Notes under the pieces: generated by a model
What the model was told of the DNA's origin: nothing
The model's input: the letters and a program-made list of their open reading frames with translations, nothing else
The model's database searches: none
Shown here: piece after piece, positions 34,416 through 42,737 of the stretch
Position numbering within the stretch: the stretch's first letter is position 1
How the letters are laid out: each line of letters starts with the position of its first letter
Program-made: the position numbers and the translations under genes
From: Pseudomonas sp. B21-028
Lineage (GTDB): Bacteria > Pseudomonadota > Gammaproteobacteria > Pseudomonadales > Pseudomonadaceae
DNA: 64,000 bases
Reading direction: 5' to 3'
Assembly: GCF_024749045.1 (NCBI RefSeq)
Contig: NZ_CP087184.1
Coordinates: 3,472,001 to 3,536,000, forward strand

Positions 34416-35498
34416 TTATTCTCCAGGAGTGTCTTGAAGACTGACTTTCAGGTTCAGGGGGTGTTGCGGATGTTCGCGGTCGATGCCCAGCAAGCGCTGC
34501 TGCGCGGCGTAGGCCAGCACCGCGTCGACATCGATGCTCAGCGGGCCGCCGGCATCGAGGGTGACCGTGGGACGGTCCTGCGGGTTGAATTCGATTTCCC
34601 GTTCGCCATCCAGGGCCAACGTGCCACTGGACAGCGCCAACGGGTGGGCCACGCCTGGCTCCAGGCGGCCGGCCGCGAGCACGCCGCAGCCCTGCAACAG
34701 GCCTGGAGCCAGCGGCACCAGCAGCGCTTCGGGCGATTGCGGGTCCAGGCGCATCCAGGCCCCGCCTGGCTCCTGCCGCGTCACCGGCAGCCACAAGCCA
34801 CACAACGCGGAAAGGCCGATGGATTGCGGCTCGGCAAAGGTCACGAAGACTTCGGCCAGATCCGCCGCCCGGCTGATGGCTCGGGCGCCGACGAAGCGCA
34901 GCGGCGACACGGCGACGTCCACCAGGGCGATTTCCCGCAGGCCGCGACGGGCCTCGCACACCAGCAAGCGCTTGTTGCGCCGCAAGCCGATCTGCCCGGG
35001 GATCCGGCCGCTGGCGTACAACCCGCCGGCAAGCCCTGCCGTGGTGGCCTCGCGCAGCTCGGGGAAGGCGTTGTTGGTACCGGTGGACAGGGTCAGCAAC
35101 GGGATATCGCCCACTTCGGCGGCCACGGCCTTGTGGGTGCCGTCGCCGCCGAGCACGGCGATCAGCGCCACCTCGCGCTCGGCCATCAGGCGTGCGGCCC
35201 TGCGAGTGTCTTCGACGGTCTGGCGCAAGGTCAGGTCGAGAAACTCCAGGGCCGGCCAATGACTGTCGCGCGCCTGGCGGCTGTGGCTGTTCTTCAGCAC
35301 GGCGGCGGCGATGCCGGTCATGTCGGTGGGCATCAGCACCTGTTCGATGCCAGTGGCGCCGAAAGCCGCCAGCAAGCGCTGGATCACCGAGACCTTGTCG
35401 GTGCTGGAAAACAGTCCGGCGTTGGCGGTCAGGCGGCGCACGTCGCGCCCCGAAGCAGGGTTGGCGATGATGCCTACCGTCAGGGGGCGGCGACTCAT
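34416..35498 (-). CDS. acoX: AcoX, NAD-kinase-fold protein of the acetoin operon
   Basis: A 360-residue protein of the ATP-NAD kinase superfamily (TVGIIANPASGRDVRRL start, VLGGDGTHKAV motif, TLSTGTNNAFPE). It is the conserved first gene of Pseudomonas and Ralstonia acetoin operons, but its biochemical job is not established. ATG 35498 was chosen because the conserved domain begins there; the open frame continues upstream through the promoter region. A sigma-54 promoter lies about 100 bases ahead. Confidence 0.88.
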   Translation of the reverse strand: MSRRPLTVGIIANPASGRDVRRLTANAGLFSSTDKVSVIQRLLAAFGATGIEQVLMPTDMTGIAAAVLKNSHSRQARDSHWPALEFLDLTLRQTVEDTRRAARLMAEREVALIAVLGGDGTHKAVAAEVGDIPLLTLSTGTNNAFPELREATTAGLAGGLYASGRIPGQIGLRRNKRLLVCEARRGLREIALVDVAVSPLRFVGARAISRAADLAEVFVTFAEPQSIGLSALCGLWLPVTRQEPGGAWMRLDPQSPEALLVPLAPGLLQGCGVLAAGRLEPGVAHPLALSSGTLALDGEREIEFNPQDRPTVTLDAGGPLSIDVDAVLAYAAQQRLLGIDREHPQHPLNLKVSLQDTPGE

Positions 35499-35598
35499 GG
35501 CGCCACCGCGGACGTGACGGGCAAATGACCAGGGCAGGAAGACATGGCGTACCTCGTTTTTATTATTGGAAGACCCGTCGTGCGGGCCCAGGGCATAG

Positions 35599-35614
35599 AG
35601 CAAGGGCGGTGCCA
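35599..35614 (-). promoter_or_regulatory. Sigma-54 promoter of the aco operon
   Basis: Minus-strand TGGCACCGCCCTTGCT is an exact match to TGGCAC-N5-TTGC(A/T). The -24 GG and -12 GC are correctly spaced. Transcription would start near 35588, giving a leader of about 90 bases before acoX. This fits the neighbouring sigma-54 activator AcoR. Confidence 0.88.
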
Positions 35615-35690
35615 GTTGCAGAAAAGAACCAGCGGATGCCCGAGCCAGAGCCCTCGAAGCGAGATAAACCACGAACCGGGACAAGGCCTT

Positions 35691-35752
35691 GTGAGACGCC
35701 ACATGTCAGCCTGCACGAGCCGTTGGCGAGACCGTGAGACGTGGCGTCTCAC
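35691..35752. promoter_or_regulatory. Candidate AcoR upstream activating sites
   Basis: A perfect inverted repeat GTGAGACG-TGG-CGTCTCAC at 35734-35752, and one further half-site GTGAGACG at 35691-35698, 43 bases (about four helix turns) away. They lie 77-153 bases upstream of the sigma-54 promoter, the normal range for enhancer-binding activators, and just before the acoR gene. The remainder of the 344-bp gap 35499-35842 shows no gene. Confidence 0.72.
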
Positions 35753-35842
35753 GCCGGCGACCAATTCCGCCAAGCTTGTCTGGGCTCGGCGAACGGCGCT
35801 TAATGGGCGCACAACGATAAGAAGCTGAACCGGAGGCCAGTC

Positions 35843-37723
35843 ATGCTTTCCGCTCACTCCCGGGCCCATGTGGATTGCGTCAGCCGCGTCGTGAAGAACG
35901 CGGACCAATTGCCGCAGTTGCCCGTCCCGGACCTGATCCTCGACTCCTGGCGTCGCTCCATGGAGCAACATCACCTCGACCCCGGCTCGCTACAGGGCCC
36001 GCGCATCCTCTCCGAGGACGTGCTCAAGCAATGTCGCGAGCGCTCCGAGCTGTTCCTCAATATCGCCAGCGAAGAGGTGGCGCGCCTCCATGGTCGGGTA
36101 CGGGATGCCGACTACTGTGTGCTGCTGACCGATGCCCAGGGCCAGACCATCGACTACCGAGTCGAAACCGCCATACGCAATGACTGTCGCAAGGCCGGGC
36201 TTTACCTGGGCACCTGCTGGTCGGAGGGCGAGGAAGGCACTTGCGGCGTGGCGGCGGTGCTCACGGCCAAGGCGCCGGTGACAGTGCACAAGCGCGATCA
36301 CTTCCGCGCCGCGTTCATTGGCCTGACCTGCTCCGCCGCGCCAGTCTTCGACCCCCAGGGGGAACTGCTCGGGGTGTTGGACGTGTCGGCGGTCCGCTCG
36401 CCGGATGAGCGCCGCTCGCAGCACCTGATCCGTCAGATGGTGGTGCAGAGCGCCCGTGAAATCGAACAGGCATTCTTCATGAGCAGCGCCCAGGGCTATT
36501 GGGTGCTGCGGGCCCATCGCAACGCCGGCTACGTCGACAGCCAGCCCGATTATCTGTTCGCCTGGGACGACGATGGCTGCCTTCAAGCCCTGAACCCCGC
36601 CGCACGCCAGTACCTGCTGCAGCAGTACGGCCAGGTGCCGCAGCACATCAGCCAGGTCTTCGATCAGCAATGGTTGCACCGTGCCCGGGATGAGAGCCTT
36701 TACCCCTTCAGCCGCCAGGGTAGCGAGCCGTCCCTGCACGGCCGCTTGAGCGCGCCACGGCAGCGGGCGCAGCCGCGTACGCGGGTGGCGATGGCGCCGG
36801 TCGACGTCGATCCACGCCTGGCCGACAGCCTGCGCCTGGCGGTGCGGGTCAAGGATCGCAACCTGCCGGTGTTGATCCAGGGCGAAACCGGCTCAGGCAA
36901 AGAGGTGTTCGCCCGCCAGTTGCACCAGGCCAGCCAGCGCCGTGAGCGTCCTTTCGTCGCGCTGAACTGCGCCGCGATTCCTGAAAGCCTGATCGAGAGC
37001 GAGTTGTTCGGCTACGTGGCCGGGGCCTTCACCGGCGCCTCGGCCAAGGGCATGCAGGGCCTGTTGCAACAGGCCGACGGCGGCACGCTGTTCCTGGACG
37101 AAATCGGTGACATGCCGCTGGCCTTGCAGACGCGCCTGTTGCGGGTGCTGGCGGAGGGGGAAGTGGCGCCTCTGGGTGCGTCGCGCCGCAAAGCCGTGGA
37201 CATCCAGGTGATCTGCGCCACCCACCGCGACCTGGAAGCCCTGGTCGGCGCCGGCGAGTTTCGCGAGGACCTGTATTTCCGCCTGGGCGGCGCCCGCTTC
37301 CAGCTGCCGCCGCTGCGCGAGCGCAGTGACCGGCTGACACTGATCAACCGCATCCTCGAAGAAGAGTCGGCCCGCTGCGGCGGCGCCGTGCAATTGAGCA
37401 GCGCGGCCCTGGAATGCCTGCTCGGCTACCACTGGCCGGGCAATGTCCGCCAGTTGCGCCATGTGCTGCGCTACGCCTGTGCGGTATGCGAGAGCCGGGT
37501 GATCCAGCGCGCTCACCTGCCCGAGTCGTTGCACGGCTCGCCCGTCGCTGCCCTTGCCCCTGAGCCCAGCGCCAGCCCGGAACGCCAGGCCCTGCTCGAT
37601 GCCCTCGTGCGCCATCGCTGGAAACCCACCGCGACCGCCCGGGCCCTGGGCATTTCCCGGGCCACCCTGTACCGAAGGGTCCATCAGCACGGCATCGACA
37701 TGCCTGGCCGAAGCCCGGCATGA
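35843..37723 (+). CDS. acoR: AcoR, sigma-54-dependent activator of acetoin catabolism
   Basis: 626 residues: an N-terminal GAF-type sensor region (about 60-210), a PAS-like middle segment (about 225-290), a sigma-54 AAA+ domain (about 315-540) with Walker A GETGSGKE near 347, the GAFTGA loop near 394 and Walker B LFLDEIGD near 416, and a Fis-type helix-turn-helix at the end (TATARALGISRATLYRR). AcoR senses acetoin or its products and opens sigma-54 promoters. It is divergent from acoX, with the predicted promoter and binding sites between them. CGGAGG precedes ATG 35843. Confidence 0.93.
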   Translation: MLSAHSRAHVDCVSRVVKNADQLPQLPVPDLILDSWRRSMEQHHLDPGSLQGPRILSEDVLKQCRERSELFLNIASEEVARLHGRVRDADYCVLLTDAQGQTIDYRVETAIRNDCRKAGLYLGTCWSEGEEGTCGVAAVLTAKAPVTVHKRDHFRAAFIGLTCSAAPVFDPQGELLGVLDVSAVRSPDERRSQHLIRQMVVQSAREIEQAFFMSSAQGYWVLRAHRNAGYVDSQPDYLFAWDDDGCLQALNPAARQYLLQQYGQVPQHISQVFDQQWLHRARDESLYPFSRQGSEPSLHGRLSAPRQRAQPRTRVAMAPVDVDPRLADSLRLAVRVKDRNLPVLIQGETGSGKEVFARQLHQASQRRERPFVALNCAAIPESLIESELFGYVAGAFTGASAKGMQGLLQQADGGTLFLDEIGDMPLALQTRLLRVLAEGEVAPLGASRRKAVDIQVICATHRDLEALVGAGEFREDLYFRLGGARFQLPPLRERSDRLTLINRILEEESARCGGAVQLSSAALECLLGYHWPGNVRQLRHVLRYACAVCESRVIQRAHLPESLHGSPVAALAPEPSASPERQALLDALVRHRWKPTATARALGISRATLYRRVHQHGIDMPGRSPA

Positions 37724-37737
37724 ACGGAATCGGCTAG

Positions 37738-37889
37738 GCTCTGTACGAAAAGTCTTGAGACGAAGGTCAGGCAAGACGAAAACAGCCGAGGAACGCCTGG
37801 GGTCGCGTCCGACTGTACTGAAGTACATGAGCATTCCGAGGCTGTTTTCAACGCAGCATGAACGAGTATCAAGGCTTTTCGTACAGAAC
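37738..37889. mobile_element. 152-bp MITE with CTAG target duplication (IS5-type ends)
   Basis: Terminal inverted repeats GCTCTGTACGAAAAG and GTTCTGTACGAAAAG (one mismatch), flanked by identical CTAG at 37734-37737 and 37890-37893. It contains an inner imperfect palindrome (GAAAACAGCCGAGG / CCGAGGCTGTTTTC) and has no coding capacity. The 4-bp YTAR-type duplication and end sequence suggest mobilisation by an IS5-family transposase located elsewhere. Confidence 0.85.
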
Positions 37890-38234
37890 CTAGCGGCGCG
37901 CCAACTCGTGACGCACGCACTGCTCATAGTAGGTCTGCTTGACTGCGGCGGGCTTGAGGCGGGAGGCGCTGTCGTAGGTCTGTTCGGTGATACCCAGGGC
38001 GGTCATGCGCATCCAAGGCCGGGGAAATTTGCGCACTTGCAGCTTTTTTCGGGCGCCGTACAGGGACACACCGGAAAGCTTGGAGGCTTGTGCGCCTGCC
38101 GCAATTTCCGCCCCCCAACGGCATACGGACTGCTGGTTTTGCGTCAGCGCCCGGGCCTGGGTGTCGAGCGAGACGCTGGCCAGGAGAGTTGTCGCCACGA
38201 CCCACATGGCCGCGCCCCACATAGAAAATCGCAT
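37890..38234 (-). CDS. Small exported protein of unknown function
   Basis: 114 residues with a signal peptide (MRFSMWGAAMWVVATTLLASVSLDTQA) and a short mature part with two cysteines (SVCRWGAEIA and YYEQCVRHEL), which could form a disulfide. I do not recognise the family. ATG 38234 starts the signal peptide; a TTG at 38276 would add a soluble extension. The stop codon TAG lies in the CTAG target duplication of the adjacent MITE, so the C-terminus may have been set, or shortened, by that insertion. Confidence 0.6.
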   Translation of the reverse strand: MRFSMWGAAMWVVATTLLASVSLDTQARALTQNQQSVCRWGAEIAAGAQASKLSGVSLYGARKKLQVRKFPRPWMRMTALGITEQTYDSASRLKPAAVKQTYYEQCVRHELARR

Positions 38235-38280
38235 AGGTTTGTCGTCCAACTTTATGAAATAAAAGAAGTTTGACAACCTT

Positions 38281-38313
38281 CAAACAAACGAGGGGCCAGT
38301 ACTCGACTGGCCC
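38281..38313 (-). terminator. Terminator after the DipZ-like gene
   Basis: Minus-strand stem GGGCCAGT / ACTGGCCC with a 5-base loop followed by CTCGTTTGTTTG. It is T-rich rather than a pure T run. Confidence 0.7.
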
Positions 38314-38325
38314 TTCGCCACAGCT

Positions 38326-39537
38326 TTACTGGCTCACCTTGGCCTCCTGCAGCAATTGTTGGATCACTTGCTCCTGCTCGCCGTAGCGGCCTTCACCGAA
38401 GTGGCTGTAGCGCACCTGCCCCTTGGCATCGATGAAATAGTGCGCCGGCCAGTACTGGTTGTTGAAGGCGCGCCAGATCGCGTACTGGTTGTCGATGGCC
38501 ACCGGGTAGTTGATGTCCAGCTTGCGAACCTGCTGGCGCACGTTGTCGATGATCTTCTCGTAGCCGTATTCCGGGGTGTGGACGCCAATCACCACCAACC
38601 CGTCCTTCTCATATTTCTTGGCCCAGTCGTTCACGTGGGGCAGCGTGTGCTGGCAATTGATGCAGTCGTAGGTCCAGAAATCCACCAGCACCACCTTGCC
38701 CTTCAGCGATTCACTGCTCAGCGGCGGTGAGTTCAGCCATTGCACCGCACCGTCCAGCGAGGGCATGGCGCCGTGGGACTCGAGGTTCGGCATCGGGTTG
38801 GCGCTGGCCTTGCTGATCACATAGTCGATTGCCTGGGGAACCTTTTTCAGCACGCTCTGTTCCAGGCTCGCGGCCCCTTGGGAAGAGGTACTGGCCAACA
38901 GTCGATCATCGGCGCCGGTACCGATCGCCACGGCGGCCAGCAACACCACCACACCGCTGCCACGACGCAGCCAGGCGGTCACCGGCAGCGAAAGCTTCAG
39001 CCGTGCGGCCAAACCACGTCCGGCGAAGATCAGGGTCCCCAGTGACAAGGCACTGCCCAGGCCGTAGGCCAGCAGCAACAGGCTGGTCCCGGCGCTCGCG
39101 CCCTGCAGCATGGCTCCGGTCAGGATCACACCGAGTATCGGTCCGGCACAGGGCGCCCAGAGCAACCCGGTGGCGACGCCGATCAACACCGATGCCAACG
39201 GCCCACCCAGTCGCCCGGCGCCCGCATCGACGCGATTGCCCAGGCTGACCAATGGCCGCGCCAACCAGGTGCCAACCCGGCTGAAGATCAGCGACAAGGC
39301 GAACAGCACCATCACGCCCAGGGCGACTTGCCGACCCACGCTGCTGGCACGCAGTACCCAGTCGCTGCTGACCACCGCCAGGCTCGATACCAGGGCGAAC
39401 GTCAGCACCATGCCGCCGAGGGTCAGCAACATCGAACCGGGGGTACGATTGGCCCGGGCGAACAAAAACGGCACCACGGGGAGAATACAAGGGCTGAGGA
39501 TCGTCAGGATCCCGCCGAGGAAAGCGATCAGAAGCAT
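38326..39537 (-). CDS. DipZ-like CcdA-thioredoxin fusion protein
   Basis: 403 residues. About 1-215 is a six-helix CcdA/DsbD-type membrane domain (LSPCILPVVPFLFAR and APCAGPILGV carry the two redox cysteines). About 265-400 is a periplasmic thioredoxin-like domain with the CxxC motif CINC (VDFWTYDCINCQHTLPHV). It moves reducing power from the cytosol to periplasmic disulfides, as in cytochrome c maturation or peroxide defence. It lacks the extra C-terminal beta domain of mycobacterial DipZ. GAGGTG precedes ATG 39537. A single gene with its own terminator. Confidence 0.85.
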   Translation of the reverse strand: MLLIAFLGGILTILSPCILPVVPFLFARANRTPGSMLLTLGGMVLTFALVSSLAVVSSDWVLRASSVGRQVALGVMVLFALSLIFSRVGTWLARPLVSLGNRVDAGAGRLGGPLASVLIGVATGLLWAPCAGPILGVILTGAMLQGASAGTSLLLLAYGLGSALSLGTLIFAGRGLAARLKLSLPVTAWLRRGSGVVVLLAAVAIGTGADDRLLASTSSQGAASLEQSVLKKVPQAIDYVISKASANPMPNLESHGAMPSLDGAVQWLNSPPLSSESLKGKVVLVDFWTYDCINCQHTLPHVNDWAKKYEKDGLVVIGVHTPEYGYEKIIDNVRQQVRKLDINYPVAIDNQYAIWRAFNNQYWPAHYFIDAKGQVRYSHFGEGRYGEQEQVIQQLLQEAKVSQ

Positions 39538-39633
39538 GGCATCACCTCATGGGCAGTCAGGCCGTTTCGGGCCATTCAGCAAATATTTATCGATTAAAAA
39601 CAGTTAGTTATTAATCATTATTAATGTTTAACA

Positions 39634-39897
39634 TCAATTATCGTTATTGCAGTGGTCAGCCAACTTGCGGTATTCCAGTGCTTGGTGATGTCCCGCCGAA
39701 TCCAGGTAGGTCATGTGGGCATTGACCACGCCGCAGGCAGGCCCGGCGTCTTCGGAGAGGGTGAGCACTTTCTGGATGTCCAGGTGGTTGCCGTAGGCGT
39801 AGGTCTGCGCCTGGACGTTACTTTCGGCCCGGGCCGACAGGGTGCAGATGTTCAGTGCGGCGAAAAGGCAGGCGGCGTAGATGGCTTTGGTGTTCAT
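39634..39897 (-). CDS. DUF2790 small exported protein
   Basis: 87 residues with a signal peptide (MNTKAIYAACLFAALNICTLSARA) and a compact domain with two cysteines (PACGVVNAHMTYLDSAG and LADHCNNDN) matching the DUF2790 pattern found mainly in Pseudomonas. Function unknown. GAGGA precedes the ATG. It is divergent from the response-regulator gene at 40129 across 231 bp; genes of this family often lie next to two-component systems and may be their targets, which here is inference. The 3' flank is AT-rich. Confidence 0.78.
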   Translation of the reverse strand: MNTKAIYAACLFAALNICTLSARAESNVQAQTYAYGNHLDIQKVLTLSEDAGPACGVVNAHMTYLDSAGHHQALEYRKLADHCNNDN

Positions 39898-40128
39898 GGC
39901 GATGTCCTCGATTCATTCAATGAGTGTGTTTGCTGTCGAGGCCGGGTGTGTTGCCTCGTTGGATGCCATTGAATGCCCCTGAGGTATCGCGCCTGTATCG
40001 AGCCAGGGGCTTTTTGCATCGCTGTGTATCCGCCGGGCGCCAGATACACTGCAATACAAACCGTCGTGAGCCGGATCCGCCGGCCCCTGTATTCTGATCA
40101 CAACGAAACGCCAAGAGGGCTGGACACC

Positions 40129-40869
40129 ATGGATCATGTCGATCACGTGTTGATAGTGGATGACGATCGCGAAATCAGAGAACTGGTGGGCAACTACCTG
40201 AAGAAAAACGGCCTGCGCACTACCGTCGTCGCCGATGGCCGGCAGATGCGCGCCTTTCTGGAAACCACGCCGGTGGACCTGATCGTGCTGGACCTGATGA
40301 TGCCGGGCGATGACGGCCTGGTCCTGTGCCGGGAACTGCGCGCCGGCAAGCACAAGGCCACGCCGGTGCTGATGCTCACCGCCCGCAACGACGAAACCGA
40401 CCGCATCATTGGCCTGGAAATGGGCGCCGACGATTATCTGGTCAAACCCTTCGCCGCCCGTGAGCTGCTGGCCCGGATCAACGCGGTGTTGCGCCGCACC
40501 CGCATGCTGCCGCCCAACCTGGTGGTCACCGAAAGCGGCCGCCTGCTGGCGTTCGGTCGCTGGCGCCTGGACACCACGGCGCGACACCTGCTGGACAGCG
40601 ACGGCACCATGGTTGCCCTGAGCGGCGCGGAATACCGGCTGTTGCGGGTGTTCCTCGACCATCCGCAGCGGGTGCTCAACCGCGACCAGTTGCTGAACCT
40701 GACCCAGGGCCGGGACGCCGATCTGTTCGATCGCTCCATCGACCTGCTGGTCAGCCGCCTGCGCCAGCGTCTGCTGGATGACGCTCGCGAGCCGGCCTAC
40801 ATCAAGACCGTGCGCAGCGAAGGCTATGTCTTCTCCTTGCCGGTGGAAATTCTCGAGGCGTCGACATGA
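40129..40869 (+). CDS. OmpR-family response regulator
   Basis: 246 residues: a receiver domain (about 5-120) with phospho-acceptor Asp55 in VLDLMMPGDDG and Lys in LVKPF, and an OmpR/PhoB winged helix at about 140-240 (LSGAEYRLLRVFLDHPQRVLN, YIKTVRSEGYVF). ATG 40129 has AAGAGGG upstream. It overlaps the sensor kinase gene by four bases (ATGA). The stimulus is not evident from the sequence. Confidence 0.9.
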   Translation: MDHVDHVLIVDDDREIRELVGNYLKKNGLRTTVVADGRQMRAFLETTPVDLIVLDLMMPGDDGLVLCRELRAGKHKATPVLMLTARNDETDRIIGLEMGADDYLVKPFAARELLARINAVLRRTRMLPPNLVVTESGRLLAFGRWRLDTTARHLLDSDGTMVALSGAEYRLLRVFLDHPQRVLNRDQLLNLTQGRDADLFDRSIDLLVSRLRQRLLDDAREPAYIKTVRSEGYVFSLPVEILEAST

Positions 40870-42188
40870 GTCTGCCGCTACGGTGGCCGCGCACCCTCGC
40901 CTCGCGGCTGTCGCTGATTTTCCTGATCGGCCTGATCCTGGCCCAGGGTTTGTCGTTCGGCGCCCAATACTACGAGCGCTACCAGACGGCCAAGTCCACC
41001 ATGCTCGGCAACCTGGAAACCGATGTCTCGACTTCCGTCGCCATCCTGGACCGCCTGCCCGCCGCCGAACGCCCGGCCTGGTTGCCCAAGCTCACCCGGC
41101 GCAACTACGGTTACCTGCTGAACGAAGGGCAACCCGGCCAGCCGATAGCCCGTGACGACGCGCCGATCTCGGTGAGTTCGATCGAGGACGCCATCGGCCA
41201 GGCCTATCCCCTGACCTTTATCGACATTCCGGGCCCGCAGAAGCATTACCAGGCGCACCTGCGCCTGAGCGACGGCAGCCCGCTGACCATCGACGTCCGG
41301 CCAGCCATGATGCCCCTGTCCCCTTGGTTGCCGGTGGTGTTGCTGGGGCAGTTGGCGTTGCTGATCGGCTGTACCTGGCTGGCCGTGCGCATCGCCGTCG
41401 GCCCGCTGACCCGGCTGGCCCAGGCCGTGGAAACCCTCGACCCGAATGTCCACAGCGTACGCCTGGATGAACAAGGCCCGACCGAAGTAGTCCATGCCGC
41501 CAAGGCATTCAACGCCATGCAGGACCGCATCGCCGCCTATCTCAAGGAGCGCATGCAGTTGCTGGCGGCGATCTCCCATGATCTGCAAACCCCCATCACC
41601 CGCATGAAGCTGCGGGCGGAATTCATGGATGAGGGCATTGAGAAGGACAAACTCTGGAGCGACTTGGGTGAAATGGAACACCTTGTGCGCGAAGGCGTGG
41701 CCTATGCCCGCAGCATCCACGGCGCCACCGAGGCCAGCTGCCGCATCAGTCTGGATGCGTTTCTCGACAGCCTGGTGTTCGACTACCAGGACACCGGACA
41801 GGATGTGCAGTTGTCCGGAAAGAACGCCGCCGTCATCGACACCCGCCCCCATGCCTTGCGCCGGGTGCTGGTGAACCTGGTGGACAACGCGCTGAAATTC
41901 GGTGGTGCGGCCCGGATCGAGGTGCAGGCCGAGAACGATGGCCAACTGGCGATCCAGGTCCTGGACCGCGGCCCCGGCATCAACGAGCAGGAACTGGCCG
42001 AAGTGCTCAAACCGTTCTACCGGGTGGAAAGCTCGCGCAACCGTGAAACCGGTGGGACCGGGCTGGGACTGGCCATCGCCCAGCAACTGGCGACGGCCAT
42101 GGGCGGCTCACTGACCTTGAGCAACCGCGAAGGCGGCGGCCTATGCGCCGAACTGCGCCTGAACCGCGACACCCCGGTCGGCAGTTGA
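40866..42188 (+). CDS. Sensor histidine kinase, partner of the OmpR-type regulator
   Basis: 440 residues: N-terminal membrane helix (LSLIFLIGLILAQGLSFGAQ), a periplasmic sensor segment of about 125 residues, a second helix near 160-180, HAMP (RIAVGPLTRLAQAVETLD), HisKA with His238 in AISHDLQTPITR and HATPase_c with NLVDNALKF, DRGPGI and GGTGLGLAI. Similar to EnvZ-type kinases. It is translated in overlap with its regulator, followed by a REP array. Confidence 0.9.
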   Translation: MSLPLRWPRTLASRLSLIFLIGLILAQGLSFGAQYYERYQTAKSTMLGNLETDVSTSVAILDRLPAAERPAWLPKLTRRNYGYLLNEGQPGQPIARDDAPISVSSIEDAIGQAYPLTFIDIPGPQKHYQAHLRLSDGSPLTIDVRPAMMPLSPWLPVVLLGQLALLIGCTWLAVRIAVGPLTRLAQAVETLDPNVHSVRLDEQGPTEVVHAAKAFNAMQDRIAAYLKERMQLLAAISHDLQTPITRMKLRAEFMDEGIEKDKLWSDLGEMEHLVREGVAYARSIHGATEASCRISLDAFLDSLVFDYQDTGQDVQLSGKNAAVIDTRPHALRRVLVNLVDNALKFGGAARIEVQAENDGQLAIQVLDRGPGINEQELAEVLKPFYRVESSRNRETGGTGLGLAIAQQLATAMGGSLTLSNREGGGLCAELRLNRDTPVGS

Positions 42189-42207
42189 CCCCGGGCTGAC
42201 CGGCCCA

Positions 42208-42590
42208 CCGCTATCGCGAGCAGGCTCGCTCCCACAGGTTTCCGGGGTGCTCACCCAATCGCGTACACCTTCATCCCCCTGTGGGAGCGAGCCTGCTCGC
42301 GATAGCGGTGGCCCAGTTTGCATCAATGCTGGATGTACCGCCGTCTTCGCGGGCAAGCCCGGCTCCCACAGGTTCCCCGGGCGTTCACGGAATCGCGTCC
42401 ACCACAAATCCCCCTGTGGGAGCGAGCCTGCTCGCGATAGCGGTGGCCCAGTTTGCATCAATGCTGGATGTACCGCCGTCTTCGCGGGCAAGCCCGGCTC
42501 CCACAGGTTCCGCGGGCGTTCACGGAATCGCGTCCACCACAAATCCCTCTGTGGGAGCGAGCCTGCTCGCGATAGCGGTGGCTCAGTTTG
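42208..42590. repeat. Family-A tandem REP array, 135-bp period
   Basis: A single right-hand REP arm (42208-42237) is followed by doublet units beginning at 42281, 42416 and 42551 (period exactly 135; the third is cut after its left arm). Linkers TTCC..CGGGCGTTCACGGAATC are nearly identical and homologous to the linkers of the array at 59044. It occupies most of the 549-bp gap 42189-42737; 42591-42737 shows only the ribosome site of the next gene. Confidence 0.9.
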
Positions 42591-42737
42591 CATCAATATG
42601 CCCGAGACGCCAGCCGGCCATCGCCCCCCTCCGTCGAAAATCGAAACCTTGGAAGACTTGTGTCGGTCCAGTCCTGTGTAGCCACCCAACGCTGCACGCC
42701 GCCCCAGGCGGCTGCGGCCCAGCAATGAGGGACAGAC

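Noticed and set aside
33417..35528. A 703-residue open frame opposite acoA/acoX
   Set aside because: It crosses two well-supported genes on the other strand and has low-complexity His/Gln/Gly-rich composition typical of antisense frames.
37738..37889. Possible small RNA gene, because of strong inverted repeats
   Set aside because: Target duplication and terminal repeats explain it better as a MITE, and there is no promoter or T-run terminator.
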